Counted from the stretch's first letter, positions 1-11,609 are shown. The stretch: 64,000 nucleotides of DNA from Phialophora verrucosa (GCA_002099365.1 MSED01000005.1:1550001-1614000), one strand, 5' to 3'. Notes: generated from the sequence alone by a model not told the origin. Program-made: numbers and translations.

Positions 1-450
1 CACGACCACGTCGGATGCACAGGTAAGAGGATTGAAAGGTCAATGCAAAGAGCTCGACGTCCTACCTAGTTGCCAGCAGTGGCGGAGTTGGAGGATGCGG
101 TTTAGGCGGTGGTGTGTTCAGGTACAAGATTTGGGCCACGCCATGGCATCATCGTCACTCCCTCTACCTTTCCATCTCCGAGCTCAACCTCGATTGCACT
201 CCGCACCTGCTTATTAAGAGATGCAGCTGCCACGTGCAAATCGACTTTTCAAAGACGCTGGACGGGAGCTGCACAGTACAGCTCAAGCACCTCCACGAAC
301 TTGAGGCAACAAGCAATTCATTCCCATCCCTATGCTAGCCGCAAGAATAAAGTATTGGGACCTGCTAAATGTACAACTTCCTAGAAGGCCGCTTTTAACC
401 CCCGCCCCGTCACCGCTGCAAGTACCACAATGCCAAGTCGAAAGGAGCAC
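1..450. other. Intergenic, no gene seen
   Basis: Only short overlapping open frames are present and none resembles a known family. The right part should hold the 3' UTR of the minus-strand pyruvate dehydrogenase gene that ends at 451. Confidence 0.5.
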
Positions 451-1791
451 TCAGTAGTAGTAGGTCTCCTCGGGTGTGCGTCCGCGCATGTACGCGGGCT
501 CGCTACCGCGTACATAGATATCCTCGAAAAGAATCTTGGGCGTCGGCTCTGGGGCAGGCATCTTCTCCGCCTCGGCAACCTCCACGTCGACATCCTCTCT
601 CGCCTTCTTGTCAATCTGTTTGAGCTCGTCCTCGGTGCAGACGCCCCAGTCGAGGATCTTCTGCTTGAGGCCGGCAATAGGATCGTTGGTCGATCGCATC
701 CGTTGGATTTCTTCGCGGGTGCGGTACGTCGTACCAGGGTCGGACATTGAGTGACCACCGTATCTGTAGGTGACGTACTCATACACAAGAGGTCCCTTCT
801 CGCTGGTGGTGTATTCTCTGCCGTATTGCACTGCAGCCTTAACGGCAAGCACGTCCATGGCGTTGATCTTCAAGCCGGGGATGTACTGTCCTCGCTTGTA
901 GTACTCGGTCAAGGCGGATGATCGAGCAGCAGACGTGCCCATGCCGTACTTGTTGTTCTCACATCCAAACATGATGGGCAAGTTCCACAGCTTGGCCATG
1001 TTGAATGCTTCGAAGACCTGACCTTGGTTGGAAGCGCCATCGCCGTACAGCGCCAATGTCGCGGTCTTGCTGCCGGTGTATTGGTGCGCAAAGGCAATAC
1101 CGGCGCCGACCGGGACCTGCGCTCCGACAATACCGTTGCCGCCATAGAAGTTGGGAGCGAACATGTGCATAGAACCTCCTTTTCCGTAGGCGATGCCCTC
1201 TCGTCGGCCAAGGAGTTCGCCGATGATGGATTTGACAGTCCCGCCGCGCATCAAGGCAAACCCGTGGCACCGATAAGCGGTAATTATAGCATCGTCTCTG
1301 GTAATGGCGTGTTCAATGCCGACGGCGACGGCTTCTTGCCCCGTCGATAAGTGGCAGAACCCTCGAATCTTCTTCTCCTTGTATAGCCTGTCGGCCGCCA
1401 TCTCCATACGACTTGAGCCCTTGTCAGCACAGTTACCCCAGCGCTCATTCGCCTCGCTTCACTCACCGGACTGCCACCATATCGTAGTACATCTTTTTCA
1501 GTTCCTTCTTGGTTGTGTCGAGGGTATACGGGGGCGGGTCGAGGTTGTAGGTTTCGAAACTCTCATCGGAGAGCTTCACAGGGAAAGGCTTGTCATCTTC
1601 CTGCACACCGATGGTGAGTTTCTGCCCCGGTCGTGATTGTATCTCTCCAAGGATCTTACGTCGGGGACATCGTCTTTCTCAGCATGCGAGCTCGCGGCGT
1701 CGGTTGTGACGGTCCTCCGGGCTAGCTGGTATGCTTGTCTCTTGGGTAGCGACTGCAGGCCGAAGCCTCTTAGACAAGCTCGCGACAACAT
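451..1791 (-). CDS. PDA1: Pyruvate dehydrogenase E1 component, alpha subunit
   Basis: E1 alpha of the mitochondrial pyruvate dehydrogenase complex, which decarboxylates pyruvate with thiamine diphosphate and passes the acetyl group to E2. Exons on the minus strand are 1660-1791, 1467-1600 and 451-1411, giving 408 residues, the usual fungal length. The ATG at 1791 opens an Arg/Ser-rich mitochondrial presequence (MLSRACLRGF, QLARRTVTT). The ThDP/Mg motif GDGASNQGQ followed by ENNKYGMGTS is intact, and the regulatory phospho-loop YGGHSMSDPG is present. Intron 1 has two in-frame acceptors; I prefer the one giving a 59-bp intron because VPD then runs into EDDKPF as in relatives, whereas the other gives a 38-bp intron and seven extra residues. 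Family assignment is very safe; the intron 1 acceptor is less so. Confidence 0.95.
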
Positions 1792-2229
1792 GGCTGGCCG
1801 AAGGAGCGAACGAAAGAAAGAAGTGCGAAGCGCGAAAGGTGCAATCGAGACGGGGATGGGGGAGGATGGGAGGAAATGGGGATTGTTAGGTGTTTTCTTA
1901 GCTGGATCGTGTTGGGACGCCGAAAAAAGAAGCGGAGCTCAATGGATCGGTTCCCGTCTGGCGCCGCTTTTCAGCACTCGACGCTCAGCAAAACTAACAG
2001 CTACAGCAGTTCTGTCCTATTGAGTACGCAAAATACAACACGTCCGACACTGTCATGCGCTCATGTTATCGTTCGCCCTGCTTGGTGATGTTCCCTGCAT
2101 TCATGCAAATTTCTCCCATGGCCCATCAACGCCGTGTATGCTCGCCGTGTCCTCCCAATCGACGAGGGTATCACAACTACAGCCTTGACGGCTTTCTCAC
2201 CGTTTCTGCTTCTTCCATCAAACAGGACG
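1792..2229. other. Intergenic: promoter of PDA1 and 3' end of the PHO85-type gene
   Basis: The PDA1 start lies at its left edge and the CDK stop at its right edge, both on the minus strand. I see no further gene in it. Confidence 0.5.
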
Positions 2230-3570
2230 TCAGTAGCCCCCCGGTCCTACCAGCCCCGGTTGGGCCCCGTAACCTCCGGCCACTCCGCCCTGGTGTCCTA
2301 ATTGTGCAGGTTGCTGTAGAGTCGAACTGACGTGGGATCTACCGTGTCCAGCATAGTTGGGCAGGTCAGAAAACCACGGATGGCGCAGAGCATCTTGCGC
2401 ACTAATTCTATTCTCCGGCCTGAGCTGCAACAGTTTCCCCAAAAGATCAAGCCCCAATTGGTCGATTTGTGGTAGAAGAATGGCTAACGACTGAGTGGCA
2501 TACGACGGGAAGTTGCTCTTGTACTCGGGCAGCTGGGAAATGCCCGGCCACGTCCTCTCCGAGGGTGTGCCCATGAGTCTGAAAATCTTCTGGAGTTGGT
2601 CTTCGTTCGTCGTGCCTGGGAAAAGCGGTCGGCCAGTGTACATCTCTGCCATGATGCAGCCGGCGGACCAGATGTCAATACTAGTGTTGTAGGTCCGCGA
2701 TCCGAGCAGAACGTCCGGCGCTCGGTACCACAGCGTGACCACTTCGTTCGAGAAGGTGTTGACGGGAATCCCGAATGCTCTTGCCAGGCCAAAATCTGCC
2801 AGCTTCAACTGTCCCTTGGTGTTGATCAGCAAGTTTTGAGGCTTGAGGTCGCGGTGGAGAACCCGATTCTCGTGGCAGAATGCGGTGCCTCGTAGTAAAT
2901 CCTGCATGAATCTCTTGATGGTGACATGGTCGAGTTGGCCTCTGTCTCCTCGTGCGTCCATGTACTTTTTCAGATCCTTGTCCATATACTCAAAGACCAG
3001 CATGAGCTTATTCTCAGTGTGGATGACATCGTGCAGCGTGACTATATTCTCATGCTTGAGCTCCTTCATCAAACTGATTTCTCTGATGGCCGTAGAAGGA
3101 GTGCCCTCTTCCGAGTCGAGATGGATTTCCTTGAGCGCAACGAGCTCGCCTGTCTGTCGGTTCCGGCCCTTGTAGACGGTAGCGTACGTTCCCTCACCTA
3201 ACTGGGTTGCATGTCAGTCCGGGGCTGTGTGCGTACACGGATCGATGTAGCATACCTTCTCCAACTGTTGGAACGAACTGGGATGCCTCCGATCCATGTC
3301 TGTATATGATCTGCGCTCTTGCACGTTTGTTCTTGCAGGAGGCGGGGCAGTGGTGCCTTGAAACAGCACCGAGGCTGGCGAAATCACCCGCTCGGCGAGT
3401 TGCTGTGCCGTGAGTCTCTGGGGCTGTTGGCGGCTTCCCGGCTGAGACTGCGACTGCGACTGGGGTTGGGACTGCGGCTGCGGCTGCGACTGCGACTGAG
3501 AATGCTGTGAAGACGTATTTGAGGATATCGAGGAGCGATGCGGGATGGAAGTGGAACGAGAGGAAGACAT
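2230..3570 (-). CDS. PHO85: PHO85-family cyclin-dependent kinase
   Basis: Cyclin-dependent Ser/Thr kinase of the Pho85/PhoA type, which in fungi links phosphate and nutrient status to the cell cycle through Pcl/Pho80 cyclins. Exons 3256-3570 and 2230-3201 (54-bp intron) encode 428 residues. Residues 1-103 are a disordered Ser/Gln/Pro-rich tail not found in yeast Pho85. The kinase domain follows: [12 protein letters not shown] glycine loop, VALKEI lysine 129, cyclin-binding PSTAIRE helix 140-146, HRDLKPQN catalytic loop, DFGLARAFG, and a C-terminal Gly/Gln-rich tail. [20 protein letters not shown] matches Pho85 better than Cdk1. The ATG at 3570 is the first in frame. The length of the N-terminal tail depends on this start, and an internal start near the kinase domain is possible. 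Confidence 0.92.
3433..3510 (-). repeat. Imperfect 6-bp repeat coding a Ser-Gln/Pro-Gln tract
   Basis: A run of CAGTCG/CAGCCG-like hexamers (seen as CGACTG on the plus strand) in exon 1 of the PHO85-type gene codes alternating SQ and PQ dipeptides. The six-base unit keeps the frame, so copy number can change without breaking the gene. Confidence 0.8.
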
Positions 3571-4570
3571 GGCAAGGCAGCCGGGGACCAGGCCCAGAAA
3601 AAGAGATGCAGCCTCCTCAGGATTTTACTCAGATTGGTGGTTGGCGGCGACGATCTTCAAGCACCAGGCCAGACTCCAGTAACACGCGAATCATTTGCCA
3701 CGAGCGGCTAAGAAAGTGCCAGGGGGATCTCGGTGCCTGAAGAGAGCGTGGTTACTCAGAATGTCACCAAACAGAGCAGCAAACTGTCCAAAACATGTTA
3801 CTGCCTTTCCAGAATCTTCAAGCAGGGCGCCTTCTGTACCCCGCCATTCGCTATTTGCTTGTCGCCTTCACAGCGTCTACAAGTGGTTGGGATCCAGAAT
3901 CCGCGCCTGCATCTCGCCTGTGGTTGAAGGTATTTATACCTCGGCGCTTGCCCATCACTATGAATAGGAATAGGCCTCGAACAGCCGCCCTGCTTCAGCC
4001 TCATGTCGGCTCCGTCGAGAGCGTAGGCTCATCCCTCTCCTCACCGGTCGTTCGACCTTGGGATCACCCCGTCCTTGCAATCAGTGGCATTTACTGGCTG
4101 GACAGGACCTTGGAGGTTCGTGAGAAGAGCGCATAAGGGCATACGAGCTGACGCAAGGACTCGCCTTCCCTAGGAATTAAGATATATGTATTACTTCTAC
4201 TTTAACGCCTCGTTTGAGGAAATGCTGGCCCGCAGCTTCCCACTGGAGAGCATCTATCCTGCCGGGCTCGCGCCCATCTGGAGTCTTCATTGGCACTGCG
4301 CCAATCTTGCTTCTTCTGTGCATGCTAGACTTTTGGGGATCCAAGGACAATTCGCTTGCTTTTGAACATGCTAAGTCGCATTACAATGATGGATAATCAT
4401 AGATGCTGGCCGTCAGTGAGGGGGTATCTTCTTCAAGGCAGAAATCAATAGGTAGCATATCTTCTCTCAACGTCGTGTCGTGGTAAGTCGTCTCATGTTC
4501 TTCGTGAAGCCTCCAGGGCATGTTTGCGGTGAGTCTCATAATGGTGATGATGTAGGTGATATAAGTTGGA
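3571..4570. other. Intergenic: promoter of the PHO85-type gene
   Basis: One kilobase between the PHO85-type start and the stop of the large upstream gene, both on the minus strand. Short open frames on both strands look random. No repeat or RNA gene was recognised. Confidence 0.5.
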
Positions 4571-7500
4571 TCAAGCCGTGCGTGGATTGCCAGTGGAGGG
4601 TGGCTGCCTCTTTCCTCCAGCGGTGGCGAGTGTCGGCACAACCGGTTCACTCATGGTCCGCCGCCTGGTGTCAAAGGCCGGTCTTTGCGCATATGCGATG
4701 AGCATCTTGAAGCTGGAGCCCCGCCCTTTGCACTCACTCAGCACGTTCTTGTCGGCGAAGATGCTTTTGGCGAGATTGCCGTCGCTGATCACGCTCGCTT
4801 CAAAGCAATGTTGCCACCATGTTCGTGCCGTCCTTGACACGATCTTTCCAATACGCAGGTCGGCATTGTCCGAGCGATCCGAAAGGAGCTCATTCAATGA
4901 AAGATTGGTCCCCCTGCGGCCTTGGCTAAAGGTCATTCGGGGAGATGCGTCGCCCGGCCTCGCATCACCAGATCTTCGTTGGGCGAATCCGTCCGATCCT
5001 CGACTCGAGCGCGAGGACGAGGAAGAGTCGGTCGACCCCGACGGACGTCCTGCAACTGGTACGCCGACGACACAACGACTGATGTTCGTGAAACCTCGCG
5101 AGCCGAGCACGCTCTGGAAATTGTCGATGATAGGGCGAAGGCTGATCTGTTTGTCTGCTGTCGTCATCCTGAACTTCAGTTCTCGGACGGCGCGTCGGGT
5201 TTGCACACCCATGTTGACGATGTCGAGGTCCAGCAGCATCAATTCAAGATACCCGCCGGGAAGTAACACTCGCCGGCACTCGGCGATGATGTTCTTCATC
5301 TTCGACTCTGCCATCGCAGGTGGGAAGCGTAGTACGATCACGGAAAAGAAGCCGGGCGGGAAAGGGAAGCGCTCGTGGAAACTGGCCACCTCTGCCCGTC
5401 GATGGTTGTCTGGGGCATGCTGAGATGGGTGGGACATTCTCATCCCCTTCGCGTGGGTCTTCTCCTTGAGGTCATGCACCAGTGCTCTGTGCGCTTCGTA
5501 TGTGACGGCGCAGTAAATCGACCAATCTTCGTTCCCGAGCCCATCAATGACGAGGACGTGTCTTTCCGGGATGGCTTGAATCTCGTCATGTGCTGGGGAA
5601 AATAGAACCCTTCCGAACGACAGCCACTTGGCCACCATAAGGGACGCATAATGAAGCTCGTTTTGAGCGACTGGGTCTTTGCTCCGTTCAACGACTTCCA
5701 GCATTGCAACGTTCTCCTGATGCGACGGTTCGGAAGGCAAATCCGGCGCACTCGTATTCGTCGTCAGACGTTCAAGCGACCGACCTCCGCTAGATGTACT
5801 CAGGCGCTCGGAAAATTTGGCACTGCTTCTTGATTGATTTCCGTACTCGTTCGACGGACCTCGAATAGACAAGGGAGATGAAAGGTCCATGGAAGAATGC
5901 AACGCCGAAGCGATCCTTGACCGGCGCAATCGAATGTCATCCCCAACAACTCGCTCGGGCATTGTAGGAGGGGGAAACACGACTGGCGGCGTGACTGACG
6001 TCCCTGGCGCCCCTATGTAGAGAGGTCTTTTCATGGCTGGGATGGGAAATTCCGACAGGATAGGATCTGATGGTTGTGCTCTCAGCAGGTGGTCCTGCGC
6101 CATCAGCCGTCTTTCGAGCCCAGAACGCTCGAGGCTCGGGCTATCTGGTTGCGCTATTGCCCTGATGCTTTTCCTGGCTCGAGATGGCGACATGACATGG
6201 TCAATGAAGTCGTCGTATTCGTTCCAGACCTCGTCAGTACTTGGACTACCGGGAAAGTAACCACTTGACCGCAAGGCGCTTCTTCCAGGTAGTCCGTCTC
6301 CTGGTAGTCCTGGAACAGGTGGCGGACCAAGAATACTCGATACACCTCCTGAACCGCTCGAAGTCGAGACTTCAGAAGCCTGCCTCGACGGGAATCGCAA
6401 GAACTCGGCTTCTCGAAGGTTTGGAGCGCTGGCAGCTTGGTCGCTATCAGGGCTAGCGAAAGGTCTGCTTGGCAGCACGTCGGTACTGATCTGAAGTGGC
6501 ATAGGGGGCGCGACATCTAACCTCGGTACAGCGTAGAAATCCTCAGAGGCAGGAGCTCTTATAAAAGGTTGGGAGAAAGAAGCCCGGCTCGGTTTATGTT
6601 CCCTTTCAGTCCTCGGTACAACGGGCGGGATCCTACCAACCCGGACGAGACGTGGTGGCCGCTGTGTTGGCTGCTCTCTGGGAAGCGGTGGTTGTTCAAC
6701 CGGGTTTTGCAGTGGTACCGAAGGCGGTGATCTTGTGAATGACTGCTGCGGCGAGACCGGAACACTTGGAAGAAAGACGTTATCTTCGTAAAGATCAGGT
6801 TGTGGCTCATCTTCCGTAAGGTCCACGTCAAACCCTCCAATTAACGGACTGACTGCTGGAGAGTCCACAACTTGCGCGAGGTAGTCTCCAACAGCCTCGG
6901 TCGGGTTGACTTCACTCTCGGAGTCAATCATAGCATAGTATGGCATCGGTCGGGCCATGGGAATCGCAGAAACGCTCACGGGCATCTCCTCAGGGGACGA
7001 GGACGGTAGGCCTACAGGTCTCTCCGGTTCAGGGTCTGTGCCTTTCCGTCGGAAGATATTCCATCGGAGCTTCCTGGACTTTTTCTCCTTGGGCTTCTGT
7101 AACCCAATATCCCCACGACTCGGATCAGGGATTGTGCTTGGTGTCGACGTTGGAAAGGCCGAAGACCGGCTTTCGTCCTGGCTATTGATATACGAGGGCG
7201 CGGAGAGGCCTTCAGTCCTGATTGGGGTTGGCATATTAAAACCTTCGGCATCATTTCCAAAACGCTGTGATCGTCGTATCGCCAGGGTGGGACCACTGCC
7301 CAGACTGCCTGCTGGGTCCCTAGTGATCGCCGGTGTGTCTTGCAAGGACTGTTGACCCAAAGAAGTCTTTGACTGTGACGGAGTTTCCCATCTTTCGAAC
7401 ACGGGGCCAGGAGGCGCTGAGGCGCTGTAAATGTCGAGTTGGCTCCCAGACTCGCTCTTCATAGTGTTTCCGGAGCCACCAATCATGGGCACTGGCTTCA

Positions 7501-9184
7501 ATCGCGTGGCCGCAAAATCGTCCAGGTCAGATTGGCTGCTGCGATTGTGGCGACTACTGCTACGGCTCTCCTTGGCCTTTGATGAAAACAGGGGCACTCT
7601 TCTCGTACTGCTAGCGGATCTCTCACTCTCGCTGCCTCTGGCGGATGAATCATCTTGTGACATCATGCGACCTCTTTTTCCATATCTTCCGTATCCTTCA
7701 TGGCCTGTGCCGGCGACAGGGCCTTTGCGCTGCAGTTTGCGCGGTGATCTTTCGACCTCAGCTGAAGGAGATTTGGTTCTGCGATGGAATAGGCCCAGGC
7801 GAGAGAACTTCCCCGTACGCCCGGGGGAGCTTTGCACTTGAGCCTCTGGAGCCTGTGGTGCTTTGGGAAGAGGTTCCGCAACGTTATTCCCTTCCTGTCG
7901 TTGTACAGCTTCATTTGGTCGTCGTAGACTGCTGTGTTCGGAATATGGTATCGGCGGCACACGAGGGACAGGACCGGCGCGATTGGTGTCGACCGGTGGA
8001 GTCTTCTTCACGGCCAGCGTATGCGCGTCCCGTTGACTGGTTCCAGACAATCCATTCCCCAGGGACTGCTGCAGGTTGTCATGAGCCTGTGCAACCGTGC
8101 CGCGCTGCAACGAATCTCCTACAGTGCCTAGATCTGAACGACCACGTCCTGCCAGTGGGCTGCGCTCTAGCTCTGACGATGAAGGTGTTGGCTCTTGGGT
8201 AGGGGTTTTCCGTTGCCTATCGCTCTTGCTACTGCTTCTGCTCAGAGAATGTTTCGCAGATGAAGTGCGTGGAGGAGGTGTAGGGGCCGGCGTGTGTAGT
8301 AAAGGATTTTTTCTGGCCGATGATTTTGTTGATTCCTTTGAGCTGGCTTGCCATGCACCCTGGACAGATGGAGGAAGAGATTCTGGAAGAGCCGGCATCT
8401 TGGGAACTTTATCTCGCTTGCCTGCAGGAAGTGGAACTGTCTGTGACCTCTTGGTGGGATTTGTCAGGGGCACTTGCTGCACGATACCGGGTGACGCGGA
8501 AGACCACGATGTGGGTGTTGTAGTGGTGGTGGATACACTCCAGGGGCTTGGGGAACTGGAAAATTGCGTCGAAGGACTGCTGACGGAGCTCCCGGATTTA
8601 TTAGACGCCTGTGGCAACCTCATTGACGCGGCCGCGAGGGCTTGCAGCTCCGGTATCAGTCGAGGAGGGAGCTCCGTAGCGCGGGCTGTGGGATTTGCTC
8701 GCGGCATCGCAACGCCAAAGATCGCATCCCGACCGAAGTCCAGAGACGATTGCTCGTAGTCCGAGGGGTCCAGGGTGCGCGCAAAACTCCTATCACCAGA
8801 GGCTTGCTCTCTCCGTCTTGGCCCATGGTATGACTCCATTACCAAAGGAACTTCTTGCGATGTTGATTCTGGGCGTGCAGTCGACCTGCTCATCCCAGGA
8901 GAGGTCGGGGCATTCTTCGACGTGCTTATAGCCCGTTGAGACGGATTTCTGGTGCTCGGCCGAGGAATAGCTGTTGATTTCTGCCCAACCCTTTCCGGGG
9001 GACCGGGGAAATCGTCCCTCACCAAGGGTGGTGAGCGTGAAGCCAGTCGCGTGCTTGCATTGGCGCGAGTCGTATTGAATTGACGCCCATAATTACTGAA
9101 AGTTGGTAATGCTCGTGGAACGGTTGCATCTCTGGTTCTCGAAGCACCTGGTTGGGTGTCATACATCGGTGTTCTGTGCGACAT
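4571..9184 (-). CDS. Large disordered protein with C-terminal methyltransferase-like domain
   Basis: A single open frame encodes 1537 residues from the ATG at 9184. The frame stays open to a GTG at 9256, so a short upstream exon is possible. Residues 1 to about 1170 are low-complexity (Ser, Pro, Arg) with basic patches such as KEKKSRKLRWNIFRRK, and no fold is recognisable. About 1200-1370 resembles a class I SAM-dependent methyltransferase: VLVIDGLGNEDWS where motif I should be, FFSVIVLRFP as the motif IV strand, then ECRRVLLPGGYLEL as the post-motif helix and strand, and GFTNISRCVVGVPV as the last strand. Motif I lacks the usual GxGxG, so catalysis is uncertain. A Ser-rich linker and a basic tail follow. 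I do not recognise an experimentally named orthologue. A regulatory or scaffold role is inference. Confidence 0.75.
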   Translation of the reverse strand: MSHRTPMYDTQPGASRTRDATVPRALPTFSNYGRQFNTTRANASTRLASRSPPLVRDDFPGPPERVGQKSTAIPRPSTRNPSQRAISTSKNAPTSPGMSRSTARPESTSQEVPLVMESYHGPRRREQASGDRSFARTLDPSDYEQSSLDFGRDAIFGVAMPRANPTARATELPPRLIPELQALAAASMRLPQASNKSGSSVSSPSTQFSSSPSPWSVSTTTTTPTSWSSASPGIVQQVPLTNPTKRSQTVPLPAGKRDKVPKMPALPESLPPSVQGAWQASSKESTKSSARKNPLLHTPAPTPPPRTSSAKHSLSRSSSKSDRQRKTPTQEPTPSSSELERSPLAGRGRSDLGTVGDSLQRGTVAQAHDNLQQSLGNGLSGTSQRDAHTLAVKKTPPVDTNRAGPVPRVPPIPYSEHSSLRRPNEAVQRQEGNNVAEPLPKAPQAPEAQVQSSPGRTGKFSRLGLFHRRTKSPSAEVERSPRKLQRKGPVAGTGHEGYGRYGKRGRMMSQDDSSARGSESERSASSTRRVPLFSSKAKESRSSSRHNRSSQSDLDDFAATRLKPVPMIGGSGNTMKSESGSQLDIYSASAPPGPVFERWETPSQSKTSLGQQSLQDTPAITRDPAGSLGSGPTLAIRRSQRFGNDAEGFNMPTPIRTEGLSAPSYINSQDESRSSAFPTSTPSTIPDPSRGDIGLQKPKEKKSRKLRWNIFRRKGTDPEPERPVGLPSSSPEEMPVSVSAIPMARPMPYYAMIDSESEVNPTEAVGDYLAQVVDSPAVSPLIGGFDVDLTEDEPQPDLYEDNVFLPSVPVSPQQSFTRSPPSVPLQNPVEQPPLPREQPTQRPPRLVRVGRIPPVVPRTEREHKPSRASFSQPFIRAPASEDFYAVPRLDVAPPMPLQISTDVLPSRPFASPDSDQAASAPNLREAEFLRFPSRQASEVSTSSGSGGVSSILGPPPVPGLPGDGLPGRSALRSSGYFPGSPSTDEVWNEYDDFIDHVMSPSRARKSIRAIAQPDSPSLERSGLERRLMAQDHLLRAQPSDPILSEFPIPAMKRPLYIGAPGTSVTPPVVFPPPTMPERVVGDDIRLRRSRIASALHSSMDLSSPLSIRGPSNEYGNQSRSSAKFSERLSTSSGGRSLERLTTNTSAPDLPSEPSHQENVAMLEVVERSKDPVAQNELHYASLMVAKWLSFGRVLFSPAHDEIQAIPERHVLVIDGLGNEDWSIYCAVTYEAHRALVHDLKEKTHAKGMRMSHPSQHAPDNHRRAEVASFHERFPFPPGFFSVIVLRFPPAMAESKMKNIIAECRRVLLPGGYLELMLLDLDIVNMGVQTRRAVRELKFRMTTADKQISLRPIIDNFQSVLGSRGFTNISRCVVGVPVAGRPSGSTDSSSSSRSSRGSDGFAQRRSGDARPGDASPRMTFSQGRRGTNLSLNELLSDRSDNADLRIGKIVSRTARTWWQHCFEASVISDGNLAKSIFADKNVLSECKGRGSSFKMLIAYAQRPAFDTRRRTMSEPVVPTLATAGGKRQPPSTGNPRTA

Positions 9185-11609
9185 ATCCTCTGTCGCTTCG
9201 TACCCTCCGTTCCAGCCTCCGTAGGTACGTGCAGTGGCGACGGACACATTAGACACATTCCGTGCTCTTCACAGATTAGACTGCGACATCCAGGTCGAGT
9301 CGTTGTTCAAGCCGAAGTAGTAGATGGCAAGAAAGTAGTCGGAGGCCGCCAGCGCCAAGTGAAGGCCGGCAGGTGAGGTCGCCAGGTAATTCTTTTCAGA
9401 AGCAACTTGGAACAAATGTCGCACAAGTCACTCTCCCCGAGACAAGTAAGTGTCAACGTCCTCTAGACGCCACGAGAATAGTACAGTCGCGGACTCTGAT
9501 CGACAACATGCGCCACACAAGCCTCTATACTCGGCGAAGACCGAGGCTACTGTAAGGTGTGCGAAAAATAGTACACGGTGGCCCAGGCCAGGCACGTGAC
9601 ACCACAATGAAATGAAGCCGTCCAGGCAGAGGCCGCGTGTTCGGTGACGGGAAATAATGGAAAAGCAGGTTGAAGGCAAGGTCGTTCTGGGATGATAAAG
9701 GCTCAAGAGGGAAACAGTTGCATGAGCGTGGGCGGATCATGCAGGCATCTTGTAACGAGAGCAGGATAAGCGAATTCGGCTTAGTTGGCACGAGCACCAA
9801 AAGCACACGAATCCTCCGCCGGCTGATGTTGAGGCTTGCTTCATGATCAGATGTGCCTGTATCCACAGGCTGCATGGTATCAACGTGTGGGGGCGCTAGA
9901 TGGGCCGCACAAAGATCGTATTCAATGTTGAGCTTTTCAAGGCGTCAACCGCTTGGCCTCTCCGGCTCCAGGCCCCATTCGTGGTCTGTCTGGCTCTTCT
10001 CCATCATGGCTCCTCCCGCTCCCAGCTGGGAGCAGGAAGGACTGGCAATTGTCGCCGATTTGGCAGGACAATCTGAGTCGAGCTCTCGTGACGACCCATA
10101 TTGTGGTCAAGGACATGGCGACTACGTACCGATCATGCGGCTAGGCAGGCATGGCCGAGATGTCGTGCGTGTGCGGTGCGTATTGCTGGTCTAGTGTTTC
10201 TTTACGCGTCATGTGCGATAGACCAATCTAGTCGGCAGATGCCTCTCCGGCGGCGTCATAGGCAGGACCGTCATGCAAAGGCAAGGCCGACTGCCAGAGC
10301 CGTCAAAAGGGTCTCGGTGAGGGTGGAATGGGGATCACACGGGGAGGGAGGATCATGTGGCGACGCTTCGATCAGCGGCCGTTGGAGCGGGCAGCTTGGA
10401 CAACTCTTGACTGACTGGTGCCCTCGTATTGTTCCTAGAATGGAGTAGAATCAGACGTCGCAGGGGCCGCTGAAAGACGGCTACCCAACAAGAGAGCGAC
10501 GGGCAAAAGACGTGAAAGAAATGTGAGCCAGTAATCAGGTTGAAGTGAGGCTTGGGAGAAGGAGCTGCCGCGGAGTGGAGCTTGAGGGGAAGCAGGACCG
10601 AGGCGCAGGATTCGGTTTCGGGGGCCCGCAGGTGGCGACAGCTGAGAATCTCGTGAACAAACAACGTGTAAGACTCGCCTAAGTGGCTCGACGCTGGCAC
10701 CACCGGGCGCCGCTGGGCACCACTGGGCATTACTGGTAGGCCGCTGGGGACTGTGTGGAAAGGCTCGGGCCACTACTCCCTTCGGATCGAAGGCACGCGT
10801 CCTTCTGGGCTTTAGACGGTGCCTTCGTATGCTCAACTGGCTATCTGATTGAGCCGTCACAAAAGTCTCGCCTGCTCGATCTGAGCCAGCCACGGGCTTC
10901 GACCAAAAAATTAATATGCCGCAAAGGCTACTCGGTCTTCTGTTCTGCGCCCCAATACGACAAGTGAGGTACTTCTTCATCGGCTGTCCGTTCCTCGAAC
11001 ATTCCTCTCCGGAACACTGCCGTAGCCGCTGTTCAATCATTCTCCACCAGGGTGAAACGCATCTGACTACTCGTATGGTGACAGGTCCGCAATAACGGGT
11101 TGAGAGAATGCTCGTCACTGTAGCTACTGCACGCAGTCACAGGCTTCAAACGAGCTCCTGCAAGTCACCGATGCAGCAAGCAACCCCTTAGCGTGCAGGC
11201 TGCAAGCCCCCCACGACGTTGTGGCTGCCAAATCCTCCGAAGCGAACTTTGCAGACCTCCAACTTCTTTCCCGCTTTCCTCCTTGTGCAGCAACGATTTT
11301 CCTGGCCTTCCGCCAATAAGAGTGCGGGGAAGACATTATATCGTCTTTTCGTGGCTGATCTTGACACTGAGAACGTTTGATAGGATGCGCTTACGAAGAG
11401 CTTGAGCAGCCCGTCGATCCTGTTGGCTCGAAGTCCCCGACCATGCCTACGCCAGACCCTTCAAAAGCAGTTTTACCCGATCACCTGATGCTTGTAACGA
11501 CGATGATCTCAGATGTCGAGCTCTTGCCGGGCCAACCACGAGTAACTGTGATTATATATGGGACTCGTCTGCTCGACCACTCACTCCATCAACGCCTGAA
11601 GTTCGCACC
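9185..11609. other. Long intergenic region, no gene supported
   Basis: 2.4 kb between two divergent starts (minus-strand gene at 9184, plus-strand gene at 11610), so it carries both promoters. The longest frame (227 codons, minus strand, 10435-11118) has a composition like random sequence and no recognisable domain. I cannot exclude a non-coding RNA. Confidence 0.45.

Noticed and set aside
10435..11118. 227-codon minus-strand open frame
   Set aside because: Arg/Ser/Pro-rich random-looking composition, no domain, no ATG-context or splice support.
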